From SIG565 sp045647785 (GTDB lineage Bacteria; Bacillota; Clostridia; Oscillospirales; Acutalibacteraceae), in NCBI GenBank assembly GCA_045647785.1, contig JAZRMU010000015.1, positions 1 to 26,446 of the forward strand: a stretch of DNA of 26,446 bases, given 5' to 3'. The position numbers were made by a program, and so were the translations under genes. The notes beneath the pieces are model-generated. The model was not told the origin of the DNA and searched no databases. It saw only the letters and a list, made by a program, of their open reading frames with translations. Shown here piece after piece: positions 1-8,022 of this stretch. Position 1 is the stretch's first letter. Each line of letters opens with the position of its first letter.

Positions 1-10
1 AAATTGGAAT

Positions 11-610
11 TTATCTCTCAGCATCTATCAACACCGCTCTGCACGGAGAACCATCTGTACCCGCCAAATTAAGCGGAGCCGCATTTAAGAAATAGACACC
101 CTCAGACACCTCTGCCAAACGAATCCCCTCAAGCAAGATAACATCAGCAGACAATAGTGCAAGATGTACCGCCATTGGTGCGTTTTGCGGTCCGACTGTC
201 TGTGGTTCATTTCCCAAAAGCAAAATATCTGACGATGCAAATACCTTTGCTGCCTCTAATGATACTTCAACTTCTCCTTTAATTAGAATTCTCTTTGATG
301 CTTCTAAGTTCTGTTTTTTTGCTTTTTCTATTATTTCTGTAGCATCGTTGCCCGTAACAACCCCATGATGTTCTGCTACATAAGCCACTCCAACAAATGA
401 TTCTAAGCGTATCTCATCAATTGTTTTCCCATCTTCAATAAAATGAAATGGTGCATCTATATGTGTGCCGTTGTGCGCACACATACTAAATGCCGTCAAA
501 TTATATACTTCGCCCTTTTTCATCGATTTGAGTTCTTTTTTCTTCGGGTTGGGGTCGTCGGGATACACTTGGCAGCCGAAAACTTCTTGGGAAATATCGT
601 AGATTTTCAT
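11..610 (-). CDS. Cyclase-family metal-dependent hydrolase (kynurenine formamidase-like)
   Basis: A 199-residue protein of the cyclase family (PF04199), whose members hydrolyse amide or lactone bonds with divalent metal; kynurenine formamidase is the best known. The family signature HNGTHIDAPFHF lies at residues 46-57, giving the expected ligands H46, H50, D52 and H56. The length is normal for the family. It starts at an ATG 8 nt behind GGAG. It is a single gene with its own promoter, which sits between two arms of a long inverted repeat. No tryptophan-catabolism gene is nearby, so the substrate is unknown; an isatin or other small cyclic amide is equally possible. The family call is firm, the reaction is not. 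Confidence 0.85.
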   Translation of the reverse strand: MKIYDISQEVFGCQVYPDDPNPKKKELKSMKKGEVYNLTAFSMCAHNGTHIDAPFHFIEDGKTIDEIRLESFVGVAYVAEHHGVVTGNDATEIIEKAKKQNLEASKRILIKGEVEVSLEAAKVFASSDILLLGNEPQTVGPQNAPMAVHLALLSADVILLEGIRLAEVSEGVYFLNAAPLNLAGTDGSPCRAVLIDAER

Positions 611-631
611 TACTTATTCTCCGTCAAATTC

Positions 632-679
632 TTATTTATCGGTTGGTTGTATTATAGCACAATTTAACCGATAAATAAA
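632..679 (-). promoter_or_regulatory. Promoter of the cyclase gene inside a 13-bp inverted repeat
   Basis: On the minus strand an extended -10 (TGC-TATAAT, -10 at 651-656) lies upstream of the cyclase gene, with a weak -35 (TTTATT, about 674-679). Perfect 13-bp arms TTATTTATCGGTT (632-644) and AACCGATAAATAA (666-678) flank the -10 with 21 bp between them. The arms would cover both the -35 and the start point, which suits a repressor operator. The regulator is not identified. Confidence 0.55.
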
Positions 680-690
680 GAGAGGTTATA

Positions 691-728
691 AAAATACCCA
701 CAGTTTTTTGGAACTGTGGGTATAATTG
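691..728 (-). terminator. Terminator of the esterase gene
   Basis: Perfect 12-bp stem, ATACCCACAGTT (694-705) with AACTGTGGGTAT (712-723), and a 6-nt loop. Read on the minus strand it is followed by TTTTTATA, so it ends the esterase transcript before the cyclase promoter. Confidence 0.8.
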
Positions 729-781
729 TTTCTTTTTTTACTGTCCTCAAGAGTACAACCCTTACGCCAAGGGATTTTTGT

Positions 782-1591
782 TTACATATCAGGTTTGCCG
801 AAACGAAGCACCCAGTCGACTGCAAGCTCGGGCCAAACGCGGGAATTAAGGTTACCCTCTCTTAATCCGCCACCGTGGACGCCCTCGGGGAAAATATGCA
901 GCTCACAATGAATATCGTTTTTCCAAAGAGCCTCGGCGAATAAGATCGAATTCTCTTTCGGCACTAAATCGTCGTGCGCGCAGTGGAAAACAAAACAGGG
1001 GCAGGTATCCTTATCCACCCTCTTTTCCAAAGAAAACTCCTCACGACGGCCGTACTGCTCACCTAATAAATTTCCAAACGAATCCAAGTGTCCTACTCTG
1101 TCATCGCTAGTTATAACCGGGTAGCACGGTATTGCTCCGGTCGGTTTATGGTTCATTTTATCAATTTCATCGTTATAAATATTGCAAATATCAGGGAAGG
1201 TGGCGGTCATACCGCAAAGGTGTCCACCCGCCGAAAATCCAAGGGTGAAAAGGCGGTCGGGGTTTATATTAAGCTCTGCTGCGTTATATCTTAAAATTTT
1301 AATTGCACGCTGTGCATCAAGCAGCGGAGCTGGATATCGATAAGGGCTCACGCGATACTGAACAACTGCTGCCGCAATTCCCTTGGTGTTAAAGAACTGC
1401 GCTATTTCTTCGCCCTCGTTCACATTTGAACGGAACATATACGCACCACCGGGGAAAATCACAACAACCGGCGTGGGCTCGGCACTATCCACACCATAGA
1501 ACTGCATTGTATTTATATTGTCATTTTCTTCATTGTTAATTGTTTCATCATAAAGCGGGAATTCCTTATCCCAAATTTTAAAATTTATCAT
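782..1591 (-). CDS. Alpha/beta hydrolase, acetylesterase/lipase-like
   Basis: A 269-residue serine hydrolase with no signal peptide, so cytoplasmic. The oxyanion region FPGGAY is at 46-51, the nucleophile elbow G-F-S-A-G at 118-122 (Ser120), an Asp at 207/208 in HDDLVP, and His239 in GVHGG, which form a complete triad. It belongs to the family annotated as acetyl-xylan esterase or BD-FAE-like, which removes acyl groups from small glycosides. The ATG at 1591 is preferred to the in-frame TTG at 1606 because GGAGG (complement of 1600-1604) sits 8 nt before it, and the TTG codon overlaps that ribosome site. It is divergent from the sugar ABC importer, which hints that it deacetylates an imported oligosaccharide. 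That link is inference. Confidence 0.85.
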   Translation of the reverse strand: MINFKIWDKEFPLYDETINNEENDNINTMQFYGVDSAEPTPVVVIFPGGAYMFRSNVNEGEEIAQFFNTKGIAAAVVQYRVSPYRYPAPLLDAQRAIKILRYNAAELNINPDRLFTLGFSAGGHLCGMTATFPDICNIYNDEIDKMNHKPTGAIPCYPVITSDDRVGHLDSFGNLLGEQYGRREEFSLEKRVDKDTCPCFVFHCAHDDLVPKENSILFAEALWKNDIHCELHIFPEGVHGGGLREGNLNSRVWPELAVDWVLRFGKPDM

Positions 1592-1610
1592 GGTTATCGC
1601 CTCCAAGGCT

Positions 1611-1639
1611 ATTATACTACCCTTTTTTAACTTTTACAA
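1611..1639 (-). promoter_or_regulatory. SigA-type promoter for the esterase gene
   Basis: Minus-strand TTGTAA (1634-1639), 17-bp spacer, TATAAT (1611-1616), placed about 20 bp before the esterase start codon. No equally good plus-strand promoter was found for the divergent ABC operon in the same 115-bp gap. Confidence 0.7.
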
Positions 1640-1706
1640 TAATATATTTTCATTTTTTTTGCATTTTCGTGGGTTTTCCGTTCAAAATAAAAGCGGAGGT
1701 AATTTT

Positions 1707-3035
1707 ATGAAAAAATTTTTATCAATTTTATTTATTCTGGCGCTAATAGCCGCTACACTTGCGGGTTGTATGAAGCGCGAAAAGGCCGCTGTTTACTATC
1801 TGAACTTTAAACCCGAATCTGCCAAGGCTTTTGAGGAAATAGCCGCTGCCTACGAAGCAGAAACAGGTGTAAAGGTTAAGGTCGTTACAGCCGCCGCCAA
1901 CACCTATGAACAAACACTCAAAAGTGAAATCGCCAAGAGCGATGCACCCACCATTTTTCAGGTTAACGGACCTATAGGCTTTCGTGAATGGAAGGACTAT
2001 TGCTTAAATTTAAGCGATACAAAACTCTATTCGGTATTGAGCGATAAAACCCTTGCTATAACCGAGGGTGATGCTGTTTGTGCGATACCTTATGTTGTTG
2101 AAGGCTACGGAATTATTTACAATAACGAAATTTTATCGCGCTATTTTGCGCTCACCAACCGCCAGAAATCGGTTAACTCGGCAGAGGATATTAATAATTT
2201 CACTGCTCTTAAAACCGTTGTTGAGGATATGACCGCACACAAAGAGGAGCTTGGAATCAAGGGTGTTTTCGGCTCTACCTCGCTAATGAGCGGCGAGGAT
2301 TGGCGTTGGCAAACACATTTGGCCAATATTCCGCTTTTCTATGAATTCGGCGAAAATAAGGACTATACCGACCCCACCCTTGCAGGTCTTCAGACCAATG
2401 AAATTATTTTTAAATACGCTAATAACTATAAAAACATTTTCGACTTGTATATTAACAATTCTGCTACAGAAAAGGGACTTTTAGGCTCAAAATCAGTTGC
2501 TGATTCCATGGCAGAATTCGCCCTAGGTCAGGTTGCTATGATACAAAACGGAAACTGGGCTTGGAGTCAGATAAGCGATGTTAAGGGTAATGTCGTGAAG
2601 GCTGAAAATATTAAATTTTTACCAATTTATACCGGTATTGAAGGCGAGGAATCGCAAGGTCTCTGCATCGGTACAGAGAGCTATATTGCGGTGAACTCAA
2701 AGGCAGACGCCGAGAGCCAAGCCGCCTCAAAAGCGTTTTTAGACTGGCTATACACAAGCGAATCCGGTAAAAAGCTTGTTAGCGAAAAGCTGGGCTTTTT
2801 AACCCCGTTTTCCTCATTTTCCGAAAATGAGCAGCCTGCCGACCCGCTTGCCCGCGAGATTTCAAGATATATGAACAACGAAAATGTTACCTCGGTGCCC
2901 TGGATTTTCGTGAGCTTCCCGAGCGAACATTTTAAAACCGAATTCGGCAGTATGCTTCTGCAATATGCCCAAGGAAGTAAAACCTTTGAGGATGTGAAAA
3001 CCGCTGTAACCGAGATTTGGAAGAAGGAAAGGTAA
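1707..3035 (+). CDS. Carbohydrate ABC transporter, substrate-binding lipoprotein
   Basis: A 442-residue extracellular solute-binding protein (family 1, MalE-like). It begins with K-K and a hydrophobic stretch ending in the lipobox L18-A-G-C21, so it is predicted to be exported and lipid-anchored on the outer face of the membrane. The ATG at 1707 is chosen because GGAGGT (1695-1700) precedes it by 6 nt and the signal peptide starts there; the longer in-frame extension lacks a ribosome site. The stop codon directly abuts the first permease gene, showing an operon of binding protein and two permeases. The fold is typical of sugar binders, with tryptophans in the second half (GNWAW, near residue 285). 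The sugar cannot be named from sequence alone. Confidence 0.9.
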   Translation: MKKFLSILFILALIAATLAGCMKREKAAVYYLNFKPESAKAFEEIAAAYEAETGVKVKVVTAAANTYEQTLKSEIAKSDAPTIFQVNGPIGFREWKDYCLNLSDTKLYSVLSDKTLAITEGDAVCAIPYVVEGYGIIYNNEILSRYFALTNRQKSVNSAEDINNFTALKTVVEDMTAHKEELGIKGVFGSTSLMSGEDWRWQTHLANIPLFYEFGENKDYTDPTLAGLQTNEIIFKYANNYKNIFDLYINNSATEKGLLGSKSVADSMAEFALGQVAMIQNGNWAWSQISDVKGNVVKAENIKFLPIYTGIEGEESQGLCIGTESYIAVNSKADAESQAASKAFLDWLYTSESGKKLVSEKLGFLTPFSSFSENEQPADPLAREISRYMNNENVTSVPWIFVSFPSEHFKTEFGSMLLQYAQGSKTFEDVKTAVTEIWKKER

Positions 3036-3881
3036 ATGGAGCGTTCGCTAAAAAAGCAGTTTTTAATATTTGTTTTTCCAACCCTTTTAGCCTTTGCCAT
3101 AGCCTTCGTTATTCCATTTCTGCTGGGGCTATATCTATCATTCACCGAATTCCGCACCGTTACCGACGCCACCTTTGTAGGACTCAAAAACTACATTGCT
3201 GCTTTTAAGAATTCCGACGGTTTTTTAAGCGCGCTGCTTTTCACACTGCGCTTTACGGTTGTATCGGTTATACTCATTAATGTTTTTGGGTTTCTGCTAG
3301 CCCTCGCACTTACCAGAAATATACGAGGTCGCAATCTTTATAGAACGGTGTTTTTTCTGCCCAATCTTATTGGAGGAATAGTCCTCGGATATATTTGGCA
3401 GCTGATTTTCAACGGACTGCTGCTGCCTTATTCCAAAACGCTGACCTCCTCAGCCACCTACGGCTTTTGGGGACTGGTTATAGTTACAGCATGGCAGATG
3501 ATAGGCTATATAATGGTTATTTATATCGCGGGACTCGGCAACCTACCACCAAGTGTTTTAGAGGCCGCAAAGGTTGACGGTGCAGGACCTGTGAGAACAC
3601 TCTTCAGCGTTATGCTGCCAAACCTTATGCCCTCTATTACCATCTGCCTTTTCTTAACACTAACTAATTCCTTTAAGCTGTTCGACCAGAATTTAGCTTT
3701 GACAGCAGGCGCACCCGCTAATCAGACCTCTCTTTTGGCACTCGACATCTATAAAACCTTTTACGGCAGGACAGGAGCCGAAGGTATCGGTCAGGCAAAG
3801 GCGGTTATATTTTCCGCACTTGTGGCGACCGTTGCACTTCTGCAGCTCTATTTAACAAGGCGGAAGGAGCAGGAATTCTAA
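3036..3881 (+). CDS. Sugar ABC transporter permease (MalF/UgpA type)
   Basis: A 281-residue integral membrane permease with about six hydrophobic segments. The cytoplasmic EAA loop that contacts the ATPase is visible at residues 176-198 (EAAKVDGAGPVRTLF, then LPNLMP). The family is binding-protein-dependent inner-membrane components of CUT1 sugar importers. The ATG begins on the base after the binding-protein stop, and the gene overlaps the next permease by one base (TAATG), so the genes are translationally coupled. The length matches short MalF-like subunits without the large periplasmic loop. Confidence 0.92.
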   Translation: MERSLKKQFLIFVFPTLLAFAIAFVIPFLLGLYLSFTEFRTVTDATFVGLKNYIAAFKNSDGFLSALLFTLRFTVVSVILINVFGFLLALALTRNIRGRNLYRTVFFLPNLIGGIVLGYIWQLIFNGLLLPYSKTLTSSATYGFWGLVIVTAWQMIGYIMVIYIAGLGNLPPSVLEAAKVDGAGPVRTLFSVMLPNLMPSITICLFLTLTNSFKLFDQNLALTAGAPANQTSLLALDIYKTFYGRTGAEGIGQAKAVIFSALVATVALLQLYLTRRKEQEF

Positions 3882-4723
3882 TGAAACAGCCCATTCGTTT
3901 TAGTATAGGGCGAGGCATTCTGACACTCATTTTACTTCTGCTTGCCGCCGCCTTTGTTTTCCCGATTATAATCGTCGCAGTAAACTCCTTTAAATCGCGT
4001 TTTTCTATAAATGATTCGCCATTTACGCTACCCTCCGCCGATACCTTTGTTGGTTTTGAAAACTATGCAAGGGGTATCGCGGATACCGATTTTTTGTCAG
4101 CCTTCGGTTATTCGCTTTTTATAACCATCTTTTCCGTGCTGGTAATTGTTGTTTGTACCGCTATGACGGCTTGGTATATAGTAAGAATTAAAACTAAATT
4201 CACCAACATTTTATACCTCGCCTTTGTTTTCTCGATGATTATTCCGTTTCAAATGGTTATGTTCACAATGTCGAAAACTGCTAATATTTTATCGCTTGAT
4301 AACCCGTTTGGAATAATCCTTATATATCTGGGCTTTGGCGCGGGATTGAGCGTGTTTATGTTTGCAGGCTTTGTGAAATCGGTGCCGCTTGGCATTGAGG
4401 AGGCGGCAACTATCGACGGCTGCTCGCCGCTGCAGACCTTTTTCCTTGTGGTGCTGCCAGTGCTCAAGCCTACTGCCGTTACGGTCGCCATTCTCAACGC
4501 TATGTGGATTTGGAATGACTATCTGCTGCCCTATTTGGTTATCGGCAGCGACTATAAAACAATACCTGTTGCAGTACAGTACCTGCGCGGCGGCTATGGT
4601 GCTGCCGACACAGGCGCTATGATGGCAGTGCTCGTGCTCGCTGTTATACCCGTTATAATTCTTTACCTTTTCGCACAAAGGTATATTATAAACGGCGTCG
4701 CCGCAGGTGCTGTAAAAGGATAA
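3881..4723 (+). CDS. Sugar ABC transporter permease (MalG type)
   Basis: A 280-residue second permease of the importer, with an N-terminal membrane segment at about 13-36 and the EAA loop at 173-196 (EEAATIDGCSPLQTFF, then LPVLKP). It pairs with the preceding MalF-type subunit to form the membrane channel. It is the last gene of the operon, and a terminator hairpin follows within 10 bp. No ATP-binding subunit is encoded here. Firmicutes commonly share one MsmK-type ATPase among several such importers, so the energising subunit is presumed to be elsewhere. Confidence 0.92.
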   Translation: MKQPIRFSIGRGILTLILLLLAAAFVFPIIIVAVNSFKSRFSINDSPFTLPSADTFVGFENYARGIADTDFLSAFGYSLFITIFSVLVIVVCTAMTAWYIVRIKTKFTNILYLAFVFSMIIPFQMVMFTMSKTANILSLDNPFGIILIYLGFGAGLSVFMFAGFVKSVPLGIEEAATIDGCSPLQTFFLVVLPVLKPTAVTVAILNAMWIWNDYLLPYLVIGSDYKTIPVAVQYLRGGYGAADTGAMMAVLVLAVIPVIILYLFAQRYIINGVAAGAVKG

Positions 4724-4731
4724 AACACTAA

Positions 4732-4759
4732 AAATCTCCCATTTAAGGGAGATTTTTTA
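4732..4759 (+). terminator. Terminator of the sugar ABC operon
   Basis: AAATCTCCC (4732-4740) pairs with GGGAGATTT (4747-4755) across a 6-nt loop and is followed by a T-run, 8 bp after the last permease stop codon. Confidence 0.85.
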
Positions 4760-4812
4760 TTGCCGCTATTGACGAATACCAAAAGAAGCTGGGACCCGCT
4801 TTTAGCGAATAA
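4759..4812 (+). pseudogene. Possible C-terminal remnant of a lost gene
   Basis: An open frame of 17 codons with no start or ribosome site reads I-A-A-I-D-E-Y-Q-K-K-L-G-P-A-F-S-E and then TAA. It is followed immediately by a strong hairpin. Amphipathic Glu-Tyr-Gln-Lys-Lys-Leu helices of this kind close many sugar-binding lipoproteins of ABC importers, and it lies right behind such an operon. It may be the tail of a deleted binding-protein gene. The stretch is too short to be sure it was ever coding. Confidence 0.3.
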
Positions 4813-4849
4813 AAATGCTAGACTTCCTTATGAGAAGTCTAGCATTTCG
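4811..4849 (-). terminator. Terminator of the cation antiporter gene
   Basis: Perfect 14-bp stem, AAATGCTAGACTTC (4813-4826) with GAAGTCTAGCATTT (4834-4847), and a 7-nt loop. The T-run is best on the minus strand (TTTTTATTCG). It lies 18 bp past the antiporter stop codon. It could also act on the plus strand. Confidence 0.8.
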
Positions 4850-4864
4850 TTTCCGTTTTTATTT

Positions 4865-6160
4865 TTATTTATTTTTATGTCCGCGAAGAAGTATCGTATC
4901 CTTAACACGAGCGCTCTGTCTTTCCTCAGGCTTAATTTCGCCCGCTTTAAGCAGCGACTGCTTTGTGAGGAATGGTCCCACAAGCTCATATACCAGCACC
5001 GAGAAAAGGGTTATATTTGAAATTAAAACACCTATATCTCCAAGGGCTTCGCCAGCCTTTGCCGCCATACCGAGCGCAACGCCCGCCTGCGGAAAGAGGG
5101 TTATACCTAAATATTTTACAATATTACTATCGCACTTTGTTGCTCTGGCGCTGATTCCCGCGCCAAAGTATTTGCCAACGCAGCGGAAAACAATATAAAC
5201 AAGACCAATAGCCACCACGAAAACATCGCGAAACACCGAAAGTTCAAGCTCTGCGCCGCTTATAACAAAGAACAATAAAAATAACGGAGCTGTCCAACGG
5301 TCCAGTCTATCCATAAGCTCCTCTGAAAAATCGCACACATTGCAGAATACTGTGCCGAGCATCATACAGGTGAGTAATGATGAAAAACCGATATGGATAC
5401 CAAAAACCTCAAACTTAAGCATTGAGAATGCAACGGTGAAGAATACAAAGGCTACCGACATTGAAAGACGCTTTGAACGCGAATGGAAAAATCTTTCAAA
5501 CCATGTAAAGGCAAGACCCATTATTGTACCGAGCGCAAGCGACAAAACGACCTCTAAAATCGGCTCAACTATGACAGATAGCACATTAACCTCGCCAGCA
5601 ATAAGCGCCTTTGCTACACCGAAGGATATTGCAAAAAGCACAAGACCTACCGCATCATCGAGAGCAACTACCGGCAGCAGAACATCGGTTACCGGTCCCT
5701 TGGCTTTATACTGCTTAACAACCATTAGTGTTGCGGCGGGCGCAGTTGCCGAGGCTATTGCGCCAAGAATTATAGCGGTGGGAAGCGGAAGCTTATCGGG
5801 AATTATAAAATGAAGTCCTATTAAAACAGCATCAACAACAAGCGTTGTGAAAACTGCCTGAACTATACCGATAACCGTCGCTTGCTTTCCAGTTTGTTTG
5901 AGTTGTGCCAAACGGAACTCATTACCAATTAAAAAAGCAATGAAGCCGAGCGCTACATCGGAAAGCAGACCATAAGTGTGAATGTTTTCCATACTTATAA
6001 AGCCAAGACCCTCGATTCCAAATGCTCCAAGACAATACGGACCAATAAGAATACCCGCTACTAAATACGCTGTAACAGCGGGAAGCTGAACAAGCTTTGC
6101 CAAACGCGAAAGCATAAGACCTACAAGCAATGCTACAGCCAAATTAAGCAGTACATACAT
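4865..6160 (-). CDS. Cation/proton antiporter, CPA2 (Kef/NapA-like)
   Basis: A 431-residue membrane protein with about twelve hydrophobic segments covering nearly the whole chain, matching the Na+/H+ exchanger domain (PF00999) of the CPA2 group. It would exchange K+ or Na+ for protons across the cell membrane. The glycine-rich first third (YLVAGILIGPYCLGAFG) and the ATAPAATLMV and LDDAVGLVLF stretches of the transport core are characteristic. There is no C-terminal TrkA-N/TrkA-C domain, so it is a minimal form. The start is set at the ATG at 6160: AGGAG lies 9 nt before it but directly touches the ATG at 6169. It is a single gene with its own promoter and terminator. Ion preference is unknown. 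Confidence 0.88.
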   Translation of the reverse strand: MYVLLNLAVALLVGLMLSRLAKLVQLPAVTAYLVAGILIGPYCLGAFGIEGLGFISMENIHTYGLLSDVALGFIAFLIGNEFRLAQLKQTGKQATVIGIVQAVFTTLVVDAVLIGLHFIIPDKLPLPTAIILGAIASATAPAATLMVVKQYKAKGPVTDVLLPVVALDDAVGLVLFAISFGVAKALIAGEVNVLSVIVEPILEVVLSLALGTIMGLAFTWFERFFHSRSKRLSMSVAFVFFTVAFSMLKFEVFGIHIGFSSLLTCMMLGTVFCNVCDFSEELMDRLDRWTAPLFLLFFVISGAELELSVFRDVFVVAIGLVYIVFRCVGKYFGAGISARATKCDSNIVKYLGITLFPQAGVALGMAAKAGEALGDIGVLISNITLFSVLVYELVGPFLTKQSLLKAGEIKPEERQSARVKDTILLRGHKNK

Positions 6161-6192
6161 ATTATGCATCTCCTAAAACAAAACTGCTTTTT

Positions 6193-6221
6193 ATTATACT
6201 ACTCTATTTTTTAAAATACAA
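6193..6221 (-). promoter_or_regulatory. SigA-type promoter for the cation antiporter
   Basis: Minus-strand TTGTAT (6216-6221), 17-bp spacer, TATAAT (6193-6198), about 30 bp before the antiporter start codon. Confidence 0.75.
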
Positions 6222-6285
6222 TACCTAAAACGGAAAATTCAGTATTTTTTAATTCCGCTTTTTGTGAATTATCACTCCATAAACA

Positions 6286-6318
6286 ACAAAAAGCACCCGA
6301 ACAAAATCGGGTGTTTTT
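6286..6318 (-). terminator. Terminator of the hexuronate operon
   Basis: CACCCGA (6294-6300) pairs with TCGGGTG (6307-6313) around a 6-nt loop, with A-runs on the left and T-runs on the right, so it works in both directions. It lies just past the kdgK stop codon. Confidence 0.8.
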
Positions 6319-6327
6319 GATTGTCTT

Positions 6328-7350
6328 TTATCGCTGAACGCGACCCGAACCGTCGCCACCTGCGAGCTTTTCAACCTCGGAAACACCTACTCGGTTGTAG
6401 TCGCCCTCGATAGAATGCTTAAGCGCAGATGCAGCAACTGCAAATTCGATAGCTTCCTGTGTGGATTTGCCGCTGAGCAACGCATAAATCAGTCCGCCAC
6501 CGAAGCTGTCTCCACCGCCCACACGGTCAACAATGTGCAGGTGGTATGATTTAGAGAAGCAGTAATTTTCACCGTCATAAAGCATACCTGCCCAGTCGTT
6601 ATCGTTAGCTGAAATAGAAGAACGAAGTGTGATAGCAACCTTTTCAAAGCCAAACTTATCAGCAAGCTGCTTGGCAACACTCTTGTAGCCCTCGTGATTA
6701 AGCTTGCCGCCATAGATATCGCTGCCCTCTGCCTCGATGCCAAATACATCCTTTGCATCCTCTTCGTTTGAAATGCAAACATCAACATATTTGCAAAGCT
6801 CGGTCATAGCCTCTCTGGCCTCAGCTCTGGTCCAGAGCTTACCGCGATAGTGTAAGTCGCAAGAGATTTTCACGCCGCGCTTTTTAGCTGCGATGCAAGC
6901 TTCCTTGCAGATTTCCACTAAATTTGCACCTAAAGCGGGAGTAATACCCGTGAAATGGAACCAGTCAGCGCCCTCAAAAATGCTGTCCCAGTCGAAATCC
7001 GCCTTGTCTGCCATTTGAATTGCGGAATATGCACGGTCGTAAACGGAAACCGAGCCACGCTGCGAAGCACCCTTTTCAAGATAGTAGATACCAACACGCT
7101 CGCCACCGCGAACAATTTTAGAGGTATCAATGCCAAAATAGCGAAGCGAGTTTACAGCAGCCTCACCAATAGCGTGCTTGGGAAGCTTTGTTACATAAAC
7201 GCTGTCCATACCGTAGTTTGCAAGCGATACTGCAACATTTGCCTCGCCGCCACCAAAGGTAGCCTGCATCTGATCATTTTGGAAAAAGCGATAGTAGCCG
7301 TTAGGGGCTAGTCTTAACATTAATTCACCGAAAGTAACAATTTTAGCCAT
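6328..7350 (-). CDS. kdgK: 2-keto-3-deoxygluconate kinase (PfkB family)
   Basis: A 340-residue sugar kinase that phosphorylates 2-keto-3-deoxygluconate to KDPG, the substrate of the aldolase encoded just upstream. The PfkB family fold is shown by the N-terminal GGGEANVA (33-40) and the C-terminal ATP/anion-hole motif VGGGDSFGGG (277-286), with Asp281 as the catalytic base. The ATG at 7350 is used because AAGGAGG lies 9 nt before it; the longer reading frame only overlaps the aldolase gene. The true start overlaps the aldolase stop by 8 bp, implying translational coupling. It is the last gene of the hexuronate operon. The KdgK assignment rests on family plus gene order; a fructokinase is the alternative and is unlikely here. 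Confidence 0.9.
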   Translation of the reverse strand: MAKIVTFGELMLRLAPNGYYRFFQNDQMQATFGGGEANVAVSLANYGMDSVYVTKLPKHAIGEAAVNSLRYFGIDTSKIVRGGERVGIYYLEKGASQRGSVSVYDRAYSAIQMADKADFDWDSIFEGADWFHFTGITPALGANLVEICKEACIAAKKRGVKISCDLHYRGKLWTRAEAREAMTELCKYVDVCISNEEDAKDVFGIEAEGSDIYGGKLNHEGYKSVAKQLADKFGFEKVAITLRSSISANDNDWAGMLYDGENYCFSKSYHLHIVDRVGGGDSFGGGLIYALLSGKSTQEAIEFAVAASALKHSIEGDYNRVGVSEVEKLAGGDGSGRVQR

Positions 7351-7987
7351 TGTTTCTTGCCTCCTTGACAATTTTAACCGACTCACAGCAGAGCTCGGTA
7401 ATCTTTTCCCACTCGCCATTGTCGATTAAATCGGCAGTAACCATATATGAGCCACCGCAAGCGCAAATAACGGGGCAGGAAATATACTCCTTAAGATTTT
7501 TAAGCGAAATTCCGCCGGTAGGCATAACCTTAAACATGGGGAACGGAGCTGCCATAGCCTTGATTTTCGCAAGACCGCCGGACTGCTCTGCAGGGAAGAA
7601 CTTCAACACCTCAAGACCAAGCTTGAAGGCAGCATGGTAATCGGTGGGTGTTGTGCAGCCGGGATAAATCGGCATACCAACCTGTTGGCAGTACTTAACA
7701 ATTTCTACATCAAGCCCTGGAGTAACAACAAATTTTGCACCCGCAGCCTTTGCCTTATCTACCTGCTCGGTAGTCATTACTGTGCCTGCACCTACAAGCA
7801 TTTCAGGGCAGGTTTCACTCATAATTTTAATTGCTTTGTCGGCACCTGCTGCACGGAAGGTAACCTCTGCTACGGGCAGACCGCCCTCACACAGAGCCTT
7901 TGCAAGCGGTGCTGCATCGCGCTCGGGATTATTGAGCTTAATTACTGGAACAACGCCGAGCTCGCTTATAATTTTATTAGTATCCAT
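7343..7987 (-). CDS. eda: KDPG/KHG aldolase
   Basis: A 214-residue bifunctional 4-hydroxy-2-oxoglutarate/2-dehydro-3-deoxy-phosphogluconate aldolase. It cleaves KDPG to pyruvate and glyceraldehyde-3-phosphate, the exit of the hexuronate route into glycolysis. The Schiff-base lysine is K129 in LKFFPAE (128-134); the conserved acid and arginine are E41 and R45 in EVTFR; GAGTV (66-70) and PGCTTPTD (109-116) line the phosphate and substrate sites. Length is normal. GGAGGAG precedes the ATG. Its 3' end overlaps kdgK by 8 bp, and it follows the SDR gene by 35 bp on the same transcript. Confidence 0.95.
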   Translation of the reverse strand: MDTNKIISELGVVPVIKLNNPERDAAPLAKALCEGGLPVAEVTFRAAGADKAIKIMSETCPEMLVGAGTVMTTEQVDKAKAAGAKFVVTPGLDVEIVKYCQQVGMPIYPGCTTPTDYHAAFKLGLEVLKFFPAEQSGGLAKIKAMAAPFPMFKVMPTGGISLKNLKEYISCPVICACGGSYMVTADLIDNGEWEKITELCCESVKIVKEARNNG

Positions 7988-8022
7988 ATTATCTCCTCCA
8001 AGATAAATTTTATTAAACCGAT

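Noticed and set aside
1590..1706. N-terminal extension of the sugar-binding protein from 1590
   Set aside because: The extension has no ribosome site, while the ATG at 1707 has GGAGGT and begins a proper lipoprotein signal peptide.
2681..3187. 168-codon minus-strand frame opposite the ABC genes
   Set aside because: It is antisense to the binding protein and permease, with no ribosome site or promoter.
3036..4723. A locally encoded ATPase for the sugar importer
   Set aside because: No Walker-type ABC ATPase frame exists in the window; a shared ATPase elsewhere is the usual arrangement.
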